Assembly (NCBI GenBank): GCA_963783965.1
Contig: CAWAPQ010000004.1
Span: 248,001-312,000, forward strand
Reading direction: 5' to 3'
Origin: Bog-473 sp963783965
GTDB taxonomy: Bacteria > Actinomycetota > Acidimicrobiia > Acidimicrobiales > RAAP-2
DNA: 64,000 bases
In this document: positions 50,795 through 59,554 of the stretch, in pieces
How the letters are laid out: every line of letters begins with the position of its first letter
Numbering within the stretch: the stretch's first letter is position 1
The notes under the pieces: model-generated
What the model was told of the DNA's origin: nothing
Seen by the model: only the letters and a program-made list of their open reading frames with translations
Database searches by the model: none
Made by a program: the position numbers and the translations under genes

Positions 50795-53206
50795 ATGCCC
50801 AGCATGGCGACCACGGAGGGGCCCGACAGCCGGAAGGCCGTCCACGACCTGGCGCGTTCCCCCACGCGGACCGACACCACGGTCGCCGCCAACCTGCCCG
50901 AGAGCCGTCGCTACCGGGTCAAACGCGTGCTGCTGGGACCGCCCCTGGTCAGCGAGGACCTCCACGGCCAACGACTGGGCAAGCCGACTGCGCTCGCCGT
51001 CCTGTCGTCGGACGTGATGTCGTCGTCCGCTTACGCCACCGAGGAGATGCTGCGCATTCTGGTGCCCATCGCCGGGCTGGCGGCCTTCTCCATCGTGACA
51101 CCCATGACCGCGGCGATCCTCGGCGTGCTCGCGGTGGTGACCATTTGTTACCGGGACGTCGTGCGCTCGTACCCCAAGGCCGGTGGTTCCTACGTGGTCA
51201 GCCGCGACAACTTCGGCCCCAACGTCGCGCAGGTCGCCGGAGCCGCACTGCTGATCAGCTACACCATCACCGTCGCAGTGTCGGTGGCCGCGGGTGCCGA
51301 CGCGATCGTCTCGGCCGCACCGGCCCTGGGCAAGCAGTCGTGGGTGCCGGTGGCAATGAGCATCGCCTTCGTGATGATCCTGGCCTACGGCAACCTGCGC
51401 GGCATCCGGGAGGCGGGCCGCGTATTCGCCATCCCGACCTACTTCTTCATCTTCAACATGGCCCTGCTGATTGTGTTCGGACTCGTCCGCGAGGTATCGG
51501 GTGATCTCCCACACCAGCCCGCGCACTCCGACACGGTCCCGCTCGGGCACGCGAGCGGGGGACTGATCCTCGGCGTGTCGGCCTTCTTCCTGTTGCGGGC
51601 CTTCGCCAACGGCAGCTCGGCCATGACGGGCACCGAAGCCATCTCCAACGGGGTCAGCATCTTCCGGAAGCCCCAGGCACGCAATGCCCGCACCACCCTC
51701 GTGCTCATGAGCACGATCCTCGGGGTGATGTTCCTCGGCGTGTCGGTCCTGGCCGCGCTCACCCACAGCGTGCCGTTCGTGTCGGGGACACCGACCGTCG
51801 TCTCCGAGATCGGCACACTGGTCTACGGCACATCCCCCGCCGGCCAGGTCCTCTACTACGCATTGCAAGCGGCCACCGCGTTGATCCTGATTTTGGCCGC
51901 CAACACGAGTTTCACCGGGTTCCCGTTCCTCGTCAGCTTCGTGGCCGAGGATTCCTTCCTCCCTCGCAAGCTCACCGTCCGGGGGCATCGGCTGGTCTTC
52001 TCCAACGGAATTCTGCTGCTGGCGGGCGCCTCCATCGCCCTGCTCCTGGCGACCGGGGCCAAGGTGGCGGCGCTCATCCCCATGTACGCCATCGGGGTCT
52101 TCACCGGTTTCACCATGGCCGGCGCCGGCATGGTGGCCCACCATCTCCGGCACCGCGATCAGCACTGGCGCCAGCGCGTTGTCGTCAACGGGATCGCCGC
52201 CGTGGTCTGCGCCGTCGTCGTCGTGGTCTTCGCCGTGGCGGAATTCACCCAAGGAGCCTGGGTAGTGGTCGTCGTCATGCCGCTCCTCGTCTACGCCCTG
52301 GTGACCATGAACCGCGAGTACCGCGCCGAGGATGCGGTGCTCGAGGAGGGCGCCGCGGTCAAAGCGTGCGAGGCCAAGGTCCTGCGCCGGCATGTCGTGA
52401 TGGTGCTGGTGGACCGCATCGACCTGGCGACGGCCCGGGCCATTCAGTACGCCCGTGCGCTCACGCCCGACGACCTGCACGCCGTGCACTTCAACATCGA
52501 CCACAACCGCACGGACCTGCTCATCGAGCGTTGGCAGCGCCTGGGTCTGTCCCGCCTGCCGCTCGACGTGATCGACTGCCCCGATCGCCGGCTCGGCCGG
52601 GCCGCCCTCGAACTGGCCGCGGAGCAGGCGGACGGTGAGACCGAGGTCAGCATGGTGCTCCCACGGCGCTCCTACGGCAAGACCTGGCGGCGCATCCTGC
52701 ACGACCAGACGGCGGATCGGATCGTCGAGATCGTGAGCCAACTGCCACATGTGAACGCGACGATCATCCCGTTTCACGTCTCGGCGGGCCTGCAGGAGTC
52801 GAACCTGGAGTTCGAGCACGCGGCGGCCCTCGACGACGAGCACGACCCGGGGCCGGCCGCCCACGCGGGCGCGCGCAAGAAGGGTGGGGGACGACCCGCG
52901 TCCACGACCGTGCCCGGCACGCAACCGATCGCCTCGCTGCGCTGGCGCACCCGGGCACGCGTCGCGGGACGGGTCAAGACGATCCGGGTGCAGCCCCTGT
53001 CGGAGGTGCCGACGATTGAGTGTGTGGTCGCGGACGACAGCGGCGAGGCCATCACGTTCGTCTTCCTGGGCCGGCGCTCCATCGCCGGCCTGCGGAGCGG
53101 GACCCAGATGGTGGCCGAGGGAATGGTGGGCAAGCACAAGGGGAAGCTCGCCATGATCAACCCCTCCTACGAGGTGCTGGTGTCCGCGTCCGAGGAGGGC
53201 GCGTGA
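50795..53206 (+). CDS. KimA-like APC-superfamily transporter with C-terminal OB-fold, paralogue 2
   Basis: 803-aa paralogue of the gene at 3588-6077 with the same layout: about 12 helices, a cytosolic region and a C-terminal OB-fold (RARVAGRVKTIRVQP ... MVAEGMVG ... MINPSYEVL). LGKPTALAVLSSDVMSSSAY and GSSAMTGTEAISNGV are kept, but the helix-3 motif reads LLISYTITVAVS. The aspartate present in KimA and in paralogue 1 is serine here, so ion selectivity or coupling may differ. The TGA overlaps the GTG of the DUF4118 gene, implying functional coupling. Confidence 0.88.
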   Translation: MPSMATTEGPDSRKAVHDLARSPTRTDTTVAANLPESRRYRVKRVLLGPPLVSEDLHGQRLGKPTALAVLSSDVMSSSAYATEEMLRILVPIAGLAAFSIVTPMTAAILGVLAVVTICYRDVVRSYPKAGGSYVVSRDNFGPNVAQVAGAALLISYTITVAVSVAAGADAIVSAAPALGKQSWVPVAMSIAFVMILAYGNLRGIREAGRVFAIPTYFFIFNMALLIVFGLVREVSGDLPHQPAHSDTVPLGHASGGLILGVSAFFLLRAFANGSSAMTGTEAISNGVSIFRKPQARNARTTLVLMSTILGVMFLGVSVLAALTHSVPFVSGTPTVVSEIGTLVYGTSPAGQVLYYALQAATALILILAANTSFTGFPFLVSFVAEDSFLPRKLTVRGHRLVFSNGILLLAGASIALLLATGAKVAALIPMYAIGVFTGFTMAGAGMVAHHLRHRDQHWRQRVVVNGIAAVVCAVVVVVFAVAEFTQGAWVVVVVMPLLVYALVTMNREYRAEDAVLEEGAAVKACEAKVLRRHVVMVLVDRIDLATARAIQYARALTPDDLHAVHFNIDHNRTDLLIERWQRLGLSRLPLDVIDCPDRRLGRAALELAAEQADGETEVSMVLPRRSYGKTWRRILHDQTADRIVEIVSQLPHVNATIIPFHVSAGLQESNLEFEHAAALDDEHDPGPAAHAGARKKGGGRPASTTVPGTQPIASLRWRTRARVAGRVKTIRVQPLSEVPTIECVVADDSGEAITFVFLGRRSIAGLRSGTQMVAEGMVGKHKGKLAMINPSYEVLVSASEEGA

Positions 53207-53967
53207 GCGAGCGGGGCGAGCGAGCACGCGCCGTGTTCCGCGATCCACGGTTCCAGTGGACGGTGGCCGTGGCGGCGCCGATCGTCGTGGCCCTCCTGCT
53301 GATCCCTGGCCGCAACCATCTCGACAGCGCCGACGACGCCCTCGTGCTCGTCGTCGTGACGGTGGCCATCGCCTCCACCGGAAGCCGAATCCGGGCCTTC
53401 GTGACGGCCCTTGTGGCCGCGGCGTCGTTCGACTTCCTGTTGACTCGCCCGTACGGCTCGTTCCGGATCAGCCGATCGGCGGACATCACGACGGAGCTCC
53501 TTTTCGTCGTCGTCGGGCTGTTGGTGGGTGAGCTCGCCGCACGGGGCCGGCGGGACCGGCTGGCCGCCGCGCTGGGGCGCAACGAGATCGCCCGGCTGCA
53601 CGACCTCAGTCAGCGCATCGCCGACGGCGAGGACCCCGACTTCATCCTCATCGCCGTGGCCGGGGAGCTCCGCGAGCTCCTCAGCCTCCAGGACTGCCGC
53701 TTCGTACGCGAGCAGCCATCGGGCAAGGGTGCCTGGATCGCCGCCGACGGGACGGTTCGCCTCAACCCCCTGCGGTGGCCCGCCGGGACCGTCGGGCTGC
53801 CCACGCAGCACGTCGAGCTGCCCGTGCGGGGTGGCGGTCACGTCGTCGGCACCTTCATACTGACCCCGACCCCGGCCACGCCGATCAGCCACGAGCAGTG
53901 CGTCGTCGCGGTCGCGTTGGCGGACCAGCTCGGCGCCACGATGGCGACGCAGGGAACGGACGGCTGA
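53203..53967 (+). CDS. DUF4118 (KdpD-like) membrane protein without kinase
   Basis: 254-aa protein. Four transmembrane helices at about 17-110 form a DUF4118 domain, the membrane sensor module of the KdpD potassium-sensing kinase (FDFLLTRPYGSFRISRSAD is characteristic). A short helix (AALGRNEIARLHDLSQRIAD) and a GAF-like C-terminal part follow. No histidine-kinase domain is present. The GTG overlaps the upstream permease stop. It may sense ion or turgor state for the KimA-like partner, an inference from context. The 3' end overlaps the convergent comF gene by 83 bp. Confidence 0.8.
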   Translation: MSERGERARAVFRDPRFQWTVAVAAPIVVALLLIPGRNHLDSADDALVLVVVTVAIASTGSRIRAFVTALVAAASFDFLLTRPYGSFRISRSADITTELLFVVVGLLVGELAARGRRDRLAAALGRNEIARLHDLSQRIADGEDPDFILIAVAGELRELLSLQDCRFVREQPSGKGAWIAADGTVRLNPLRWPAGTVGLPTQHVELPVRGGGHVVGTFILTPTPATPISHEQCVVAVALADQLGATMATQGTDG

Positions 53968-54649
53968 ACCGCTCCAGGAAATCGGCGTGGAGCGCGACCC
54001 GGTCGGGCCGCAGCACGCGACCGAGGGGCGTGATCACCGTCCGGCCGGTCGCGGCGCGCCGGAGTGCCGCGGCAGCGCTCTGGGACCGTGCCCCGCTGAC
54101 GTAGGTGTCGTCCAGCACGAGCACCCGGGCACCGACGACGCCGTCCCGGTTCGCTGCCGGCAGATGAAAGGCCGCCGGATGCGGTCGCATGTGCGCCACG
54201 GGCGGTGACCCGCCCCCAGCACCGGTGCGACGCAGCAGGTCCGGTGCCCAGCGCGCCGCCGGAAGGGCGGCGGCGACCTCGGAGGCGAGCCCCTCGACCA
54301 GCGCCAGGGGGCCCAGGCCGGGCCGGTGGCTCGACGGCACCACCGTCACCAGTTCGATCGCGCCACCGAGCAGTGCCTCGAGCTGTGCACCGTGCTCGAG
54401 CAGGAACCCGCGCACGAGGGCGCGGACCATGGGGCCGAAGCGCAGCCGGGCCTCGGCCACCGGCGACTCCTTGTAGCCGAGCAGCACCGTGTACAGCGGG
54501 CTGGGCAGCGGGCAGAGGCGCGCCGGGAGCACCGGTGCCAGCGGCAGGCCCAGCCGGCGGGCCACCACCCGGCAGGCGAAGCAGTCGCACCGGCCAGCGG
54601 TGGCAGGGCCACGGCAGATGCGGCACACCCCGGGACCGGGGCGCGGCAC
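53885..54649 (-). CDS. comF: ComF family phosphoribosyltransferase-like protein
   Basis: 254-aa ComF protein. An N-terminal zinc-finger-like segment (CRICRGPATAGRCDCFAC) is followed by a type I PRTase domain with the PRPP loop VLVLDDTYVSGARSQSAA. ComF takes part in DNA uptake in competent bacteria. Its role in actinobacteria is unclear. The last ~25 codons overlap the DUF4118 gene and are Arg/Pro-rich, so the true C-terminus may be poorly conserved. Confidence 0.85.
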   Translation of the reverse strand: MPRPGPGVCRICRGPATAGRCDCFACRVVARRLGLPLAPVLPARLCPLPSPLYTVLLGYKESPVAEARLRFGPMVRALVRGFLLEHGAQLEALLGGAIELVTVVPSSHRPGLGPLALVEGLASEVAAALPAARWAPDLLRRTGAGGGSPPVAHMRPHPAAFHLPAANRDGVVGARVLVLDDTYVSGARSQSAAAALRRAATGRTVITPLGRVLRPDRVALHADFLERFSRPFPASPSWRRAGPPTRPRRRTARG

Positions 54650-54659
54650 ACGAAAGGGG

Positions 54660-55130
54660 TCAGGCGGTGGGAGCGGAGCCCGGGACGGTGGCGGGGTCGG
54701 GTCGATGCAGGAGAAAGGTCCCCGTGGCCCGGCTGACCAGCACCCCGTCGGCGGCGCGCACGGTGGCTTCGCCGTAGGCCACCTGCTTGGCCATCCGTGC
54801 CACCTCGCCGCGCAACGTGTAGCGCTCGCCCTTCAGTGCCGGGCGCATGCACTCGGTCTTCATCTCCAGCGTGCCCCGGGTGCGGGCCCGCCCCGGCAGG
54901 GCGGCATTGATGGCGAAATTCATGCAGGCATCGAGCACGAGGGAGTGGATGCCGGCCTGGGTGATCCCGTGCGGGTTGCAGGCCAGGTCGGTCGGGGCGA
55001 AGGTGCCTCCGACCCAGCCCAGGTCCTCACCGTCGACGCCGTAGGTGGTGAAGGCTCCGCCCACGAGCTCAATGATCGGCATGCCCCCGTCGCCCAGCCA
55101 ACGATCCATGTCCTTGCCGGTACGGCTCAT
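54660..55130 (-). CDS. PaaI-type hotdog thioesterase
   Basis: 156-aa hotdog-fold protein. NPHGITQAGIHSLVLDACMN is the active-site loop and helix of PaaI/YbgC-like acyl-CoA thioesterases, followed by ARTRGTLEMKTECMRPALKG and GEATVRAADGVLVSRATGTF strands. It is separated by 10 bp from comF on the same strand. The substrate is probably an acyl-CoA. Confidence 0.86.
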   Translation of the reverse strand: MSRTGKDMDRWLGDGGMPIIELVGGAFTTYGVDGEDLGWVGGTFAPTDLACNPHGITQAGIHSLVLDACMNFAINAALPGRARTRGTLEMKTECMRPALKGERYTLRGEVARMAKQVAYGEATVRAADGVLVSRATGTFLLHRPDPATVPGSAPTA

Positions 55131-55209
55131 CGGGCCAGACCCTACCGGGCGGTCCGGGGACCGCCCGGGAGTTGGCCGGCGCCGGGGACCGGACGGCCTG
55201 ATCGCCAGA

Positions 55210-55237
55210 TTGGCCGTCAGAGGGTCCCGGGTAGAAT
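55210..55237 (+). promoter_or_regulatory. Promoter of the thiolase gene
   Basis: TTGGCC (55210-55215) and TAGAAT (55232-55237) are separated by 16 bp and fit a sigma-70-type promoter. The start would be near 55244. Unlike the leaderless cases, a ~50-base leader with GGGAGGAG follows before the ATG at 55298. Confidence 0.5.
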
Positions 55238-55297
55238 GGTTCCCGATCTGAACCGGAGCGGCGCCGATCGCCGCGGCCGGAAGTGGGAGGAGACACC

Positions 55298-56473
55298 ATG
55301 ACCACCGCCGTCATCGTCGACGCCGTCCGGACCGCTGGGGGAAAGCGCAACGGGAAGCTCCGCAACTGGCACGCGGTGGACCTGGCCTCAGAGGCGCTCA
55401 GGGCCGTGGCCGAGCGTAACCAGTTGGATCCCGCCCTGGTCGACGACGTGATCATGGGCTGCGTGATGCAGGTGGCAGAGCAGTCGCTCAACGTGGGGCG
55501 CAATGCGGTCCTCGCGGCCGGATGGCCCGAGTCGGTGCCCGCCACCACCATCGACCGCCAGTGCGGCTCCTCGCAGCAGGCGGTCCACTTCGCGGCCCAG
55601 GGCGTGATGGCCGGGGCCTATGACATCGCCATCGCCGGCGGCATTGAGTCCATGACCCGGACGCCGATGGGGTCGTCGGTCGTGCGTGACCTCGGCTACC
55701 CCTTCGGGCCCCGCATGATGCAGCGCTACACCGAGACGGGCCTGCCGGGCCAGGGCATCGGGGCCGAGATGATCGCCGACAAGTGGGGCATCTCACGCGA
55801 GGAGCTCGACGCCTTCTCGGTGCGGAGCCACCAACGGGCCGCCCGGGCCACGGCCGAAGGCCGGTTCGAGAACGAGATCGTGCCGGTGCTGGTGCGCGAC
55901 GACGAGGGCCACGACACCGACGAGGTCTTCTCGGCCGACGAGGGCATCCGCCCGGACTCGAGCGTCGAGACACTGGCCAAGCTGAAGCCGGCCTTCAAGG
56001 AGGACGGGAAGGTCACGGCGGGGAACTCGTCGCAGATCACCGACGGGGCCTCGGCCGTGCTGATCATGAGCGAGGAGAAGGCGAACGCGCTCGGCCTGCG
56101 TCCCAGGGCGCGCTTCCATGCCTTCGCGTTGGCCGGTGTCGACCCGGTGACCATGTTGACGGGGCCGATCCCGGCCACGACGACGGTGCTGGAGCGGGCC
56201 AAGCTGACGATGGACGACATCGACGCCGTGGAGATCAACGAGGCCTTCGCCTCCGTCGTCCTGGCCTGGGAGAAGGAGCACCACCCGAACATGGAGCTCG
56301 TCAACCCCAACGGCGGCGCCATCGCCCTCGGCCACCCGCTCGGCGCCTCGGGCGGCAAGCTGACGGCGACGCTGCTCAACGAGCTGGAGCGCACCAACGG
56401 CCGCTACGGGCTCCTCACCATGTGCGAGGGCGGCGGGCTGGCCAACGCCACCATCATTGAGCGCCTGGGCTGA
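55298..56473 (+). CDS. Acetyl-CoA acetyltransferase (thiolase)
   Basis: 391-aa thiolase. The nucleophilic cysteine is in IDRQCGSSQQAVHFA (about residue 90). The His is in NPNGGAIALGHPLGASG and the second Cys in LLTMCEGGGLANATI. EINEAFASVVLAWEKEH is also typical. The ATG at 55298 has GGGAGGAG 5 bases upstream. It either degrades or condenses acyl-CoA units. The direction and chain length cannot be read from the sequence. Confidence 0.95.
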   Translation: MTTAVIVDAVRTAGGKRNGKLRNWHAVDLASEALRAVAERNQLDPALVDDVIMGCVMQVAEQSLNVGRNAVLAAGWPESVPATTIDRQCGSSQQAVHFAAQGVMAGAYDIAIAGGIESMTRTPMGSSVVRDLGYPFGPRMMQRYTETGLPGQGIGAEMIADKWGISREELDAFSVRSHQRAARATAEGRFENEIVPVLVRDDEGHDTDEVFSADEGIRPDSSVETLAKLKPAFKEDGKVTAGNSSQITDGASAVLIMSEEKANALGLRPRARFHAFALAGVDPVTMLTGPIPATTTVLERAKLTMDDIDAVEINEAFASVVLAWEKEHHPNMELVNPNGGAIALGHPLGASGGKLTATLLNELERTNGRYGLLTMCEGGGLANATIIERLG

Positions 56474-56497
56474 GTTCGCTGCGGCCCGGGGCCGCGG

Positions 56498-56812
56498 TCA
56501 GCGGTAGCGGGTGGCCATCAGGAAGCCGACGAAGATGGCGGCCAAGCCGATGACGAGGCCCCAGGGTGAACCGTGCGCCATGAACGGCAGGTGCGCCAGG
56601 TAGTTGACCGTGATGACGGCGACGCCCCCGATGAGCAGCACCAGGATGAGGGCCCCGAACCACGGCGGGCTGTGGCGCACGCTCTTGGGGATGGGCGCCG
56701 TGTAGCGCCCGCTCTCCTCGGGCGTCTTGTAGCGGCCGACCTTCGAGGCGCGGCCCGTGGCCGACTTCCCCTTCTTGGACGCGCCGCCCGGTCCCTTGGT
56801 GCTGGTGGCCAC
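56498..56812 (-). CDS. crgA: Cell division protein CrgA
   Basis: 104-aa protein. A basic N-terminal tail (TSTKGPGGASKKGKSATG) is followed by two transmembrane helices (WFGALILVLLIGGVAVITV and LVIGLAAIFVGFLMATRYR), which is the CrgA layout. In mycobacteria CrgA localises to the septum and recruits divisome partners. The GTG at 56812 sits 8 bases from a -10 box. The gene order crgA-trpG-pknB is conserved in actinobacteria. Confidence 0.9.
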   Translation of the reverse strand: MATSTKGPGGASKKGKSATGRASKVGRYKTPEESGRYTAPIPKSVRHSPPWFGALILVLLIGGVAVITVNYLAHLPFMAHGSPWGLVIGLAAIFVGFLMATRYR

Positions 56813-56820
56813 GGGGTCAG

Positions 56821-56826
56821 AGGTTA
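56821..56826 (-). promoter_or_regulatory. -10 box of a probable leaderless promoter (crgA)
   Basis: Read on the minus strand, TAACCT lies 8 bases before the crgA GTG (56812). Confidence 0.45.
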
Positions 56827-56860
56827 GCCACCGCCGGCGAGAACCTCCGGACGCGCCCGG

Positions 56861-56866
56861 TACGCT
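56861..56866 (+). promoter_or_regulatory. -10 box of a probable leaderless promoter (trpG)
   Basis: TACGCT lies 9 bases before the ATG at 56876. With the crgA box it makes a compact divergent promoter pair. Confidence 0.45.
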
Positions 56867-56875
56867 TTCGGACCC

Positions 56876-57469
56876 ATGGGACCCCGGGTGCTCGTCGTCG
56901 ACAACTACGACTCCTTCGTCTACAACCTCGTGCAGGAGCTGGGCGAACTTGGTGCCGACCCGGTGGTGTTCCGCAACGACGCCATCGACGTGGCCGGCAT
57001 CAGGGCCGAGCATCCCGACGCCGTCCTCATTTCGCCGGGACCGGGCAGGCCCGAGGACGGCGGGGTGAGCCTGGGTGCCATCCGGGAGCTGGCCGGTGAG
57101 ATCCCGCTCCTGGGCGTATGCCTCGGCCACCAGTGCATCGGTCAGGCCTACGGCGGCGACATTGTGGCGGCCCCGCACCTGATGCACGGCAAGACCTCGG
57201 AGATCCATCACGATGGAACGGGCATTTTCGCCGGTCTCCCCAACCCCTTCGTGGCCACTCGCTACCACTCCCTGGTGGTGCGCCCCGATGCGGTCCCCGA
57301 CGAGTTGGAGGTGACGGCCACCTCGACCGACGGCGTGGTCATGGGGCTGCGTCACCGCACACTGCGCGTCGAGGGCGTGCAGTTCCACCCCGAATCGGTT
57401 CTCACCGCGTCGGGCCCCGCCCTCCTGGCCAACTTCCTGGGCCAGCTGGGCGCCACCACGCCGGCCTGA
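56876..57469 (+). CDS. trpG: Glutamine amidotransferase of anthranilate/aminodeoxychorismate synthase
   Basis: 197-aa class I glutaminase. The nucleophile cysteine is in LLGVCLGHQCIGQ, the oxyanion region is ISPGPGRPEDGG, and the His-Glu pair is in VEGVQFHPESVL. It supplies ammonia to chorismate aminases and probably serves both tryptophan and folate synthesis, since no synthase partner is adjacent. The position between crgA and pknB matches Rv0013. Confidence 0.92.
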   Translation: MGPRVLVVDNYDSFVYNLVQELGELGADPVVFRNDAIDVAGIRAEHPDAVLISPGPGRPEDGGVSLGAIRELAGEIPLLGVCLGHQCIGQAYGGDIVAAPHLMHGKTSEIHHDGTGIFAGLPNPFVATRYHSLVVRPDAVPDELEVTATSTDGVVMGLRHRTLRVEGVQFHPESVLTASGPALLANFLGQLGATTPA

Positions 57470-57502
57470 CCCTGATCCGCCCACCCAGGAGGGCGATGCG
57501 CG

Positions 57503-59500
57503 TCAGCCGCGCTGCCGGAGGTGGTTCGGAGGTCCGTTCGGTGGGCCCGGGGCCGTGGTCGACGTCGTCGTGGACGACGGCGCCGGGGTGGTCGTGGAGG
57601 TGGTCGTTGTCGTCGCCGCCTGGCAGACGGAGATGGTCACCGTGGTCCCGCTGTTGACCTGCGCGTTGGCGGCCGGGCTCTGGCTGTCGACGTTGCCCGG
57701 CTGGGCTCCGTTGGCACACCCGGTGTCGAAGGTCGTGTTGGCCACCAGGCCGGCACCCGTGATGGCCGACGTCGCCGCACCCTGCGACTGCCCGACCACG
57801 CCTGGGACCGAGACGCAATTGCCACTGGAGACGACCAGGTTGACGGGGGTGTTGGGCGGGACGGTGTTGCCCGCGCTCGGGCTCTGGGCCGACACGACCC
57901 CGTTGGGCTGACTCGAACAGGCGCTGGTCTGGCTGCCCGCGGTCAGTCCGGCCTGTTGCAGGATGCTCCCGGCGCGCACGGGTGACTGGCCGACCACGCT
58001 CGGGACCGAGACCGAGGTCTGCGTGCCCGAGACCGTCAGGGTCACCTTGCGCGTCTCGAGGATCCGGGCGCCGGCGGCCGGGTTCTGGCTCAGCACCGTG
58101 CCCACCGGTTGATTGCTGGTGACGTTGTGGACGGTGTACCCGAGGTTGGCGCCCTGCAGCGTGACGATGGCCTGGGTGAGCTGCTTTCCGGTCACCGAGG
58201 GGACCTCGACGGTGGGAATGTTCGGACCGCCGCTCACGACCAGGTTCACCGCAGAGTTCTTCGCCACCGAGGCGCCCGCCGCGGGGTCCGTCGACAGGAC
58301 GTCGCCCTTGGCTTTGGTGCTCGTCTTCGTGGTGCTGCTGCCCACGGTCAGGTGGTCGTTCTGCAGCGTCTGCGTGGCCTGGCCGGCGGGGAGACCCACG
58401 ACGTCGGGCACGGTGACGTTGCCGCCGAAGACCCCGACCGAGCGCAGGAGGAAGAAGGCGATGACGGCGAGAGCCACCAGGAGCACGACCAGCACGATGA
58501 TCAGGTTCCGGGTGCGCTTCTTTCGCTCGAGATCCTCCCGGCTCGTGGGAGGCACGACGCCGGCGGGAACGGCCATGGTGCGCCCGGTGGTCATGGGGAT
58601 CACCTGGGTCGCTCCCACCACCCCCGTCATCATGGAGGTGAGGCCCGGGTCCCCCGCCTCGACGGGTCGGCCGTCGGCGAAGCGAAGCAGGTCGGCGCGC
58701 AGCTCCTCGGCGGATCCGTACCGGTCCTCCGGGCTCTTGGCCATTGCCTTCATGATCACGGCCTCGAGCGCCGGGGGCACCGTCGGGTTGGCCTCGCGGG
58801 GCAGCACGGGCATGTCGCGCACGTGCTTGGACGCCACGGCCACGGGCGAGTCGCCGGTGAAGGGCGGTCGGCCGACGGCCATCTCGTAGAGCACCACTCC
58901 GAGGGAGTAAATGTCGCTGCGCGAGTCCACGCCCTTGCCCTCGGCCTGCTCCGGCGAGAAGTAGGCGGCCGTCCCCATGACCGCACCCGTCTGGGTGAGG
59001 CTCTCCTCGGTGTTCATGGCCCGAGCGATACCGAAGTCGGTGACCTTGACGTCGCCATCGGGAGTGATGAGGACATTGCCCGGCTTCACGTCACGGTGGA
59101 CGACGCCGTGCCGGTGGGCGAAGGCCAACGCCGCGGCAACGCCTGCACCGATGTTGGCGATCTGGCGGGGAGGCAGGCGCTGGGGGTCGCGCAGGACGGC
59201 CGAGAGTGGCCGGCCCTCGACGTACTCCATGACGATGAAGTACGAACCGTCGTCCTCCCCCCAGTCGAAGACCGGAACGATGTTGGGGTGGGACAGGTTG
59301 GCTGCGGCCTGGGCCTCGCGACGGAAGCGCTCGACGAACGTGCGGTCGACGGAGAGCTCGGGAAAGAGGACCTTGAGCGCCACCGGTCGCTCGAGTTGAC
59401 GATCCATGGCCCGGTAGACCTGGGCCATGCCGCCACGGGCGATCAGATGGGTCAGCTCGTAGCGACCCGAATAAATACGCGGTGTGTCGACCGGTTCCAT
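57503..59500 (-). CDS. pknB: PASTA-domain Ser/Thr protein kinase PknB
   Basis: 665-aa receptor kinase. The cytosolic kinase domain (about 14-280) has the ATP-binding IARGGMAQVYRA, K43, HRDVKPGN with D137, DFG at 155-157 and activation-loop threonines in TQTGAVMGTAAY. One transmembrane helix (about 332-353) is followed by four PASTA repeats starting VTVPDVVG, VEVPSVTG, VSVPSVVG and VSVPGVVG, which sense muropeptides or lipid II. The tail is Thr/Pro-rich. It has its own -10 box (59511-59516) and is separated by 54 bp from pstP, without the usual pknA, pbpA and rodA between them. Confidence 0.96.
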   Translation of the reverse strand: MEPVDTPRIYSGRYELTHLIARGGMAQVYRAMDRQLERPVALKVLFPELSVDRTFVERFRREAQAAANLSHPNIVPVFDWGEDDGSYFIVMEYVEGRPLSAVLRDPQRLPPRQIANIGAGVAAALAFAHRHGVVHRDVKPGNVLITPDGDVKVTDFGIARAMNTEESLTQTGAVMGTAAYFSPEQAEGKGVDSRSDIYSLGVVLYEMAVGRPPFTGDSPVAVASKHVRDMPVLPREANPTVPPALEAVIMKAMAKSPEDRYGSAEELRADLLRFADGRPVEAGDPGLTSMMTGVVGATQVIPMTTGRTMAVPAGVVPPTSREDLERKKRTRNLIIVLVVLLVALAVIAFFLLRSVGVFGGNVTVPDVVGLPAGQATQTLQNDHLTVGSSTTKTSTKAKGDVLSTDPAAGASVAKNSAVNLVVSGGPNIPTVEVPSVTGKQLTQAIVTLQGANLGYTVHNVTSNQPVGTVLSQNPAAGARILETRKVTLTVSGTQTSVSVPSVVGQSPVRAGSILQQAGLTAGSQTSACSSQPNGVVSAQSPSAGNTVPPNTPVNLVVSSGNCVSVPGVVGQSQGAATSAITGAGLVANTTFDTGCANGAQPGNVDSQSPAANAQVNSGTTVTISVCQAATTTTTSTTTPAPSSTTTSTTAPGPPNGPPNHLRQRG

Positions 59501-59510
59501 CGCGCCCAGG

Positions 59511-59516
59511 AGCCTA
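59511..59516 (-). promoter_or_regulatory. -10 box of a probable pknB promoter
   Basis: Read on the minus strand, TAGGCT lies 10 bases before the pknB ATG (59500). It would allow expression separate from fhaA-fhaB-pstP. Confidence 0.4.
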
Positions 59517-59554
59517 CGCTGGGAGCCTTCGCCGACGCGGAACGGCCCGGCCGG

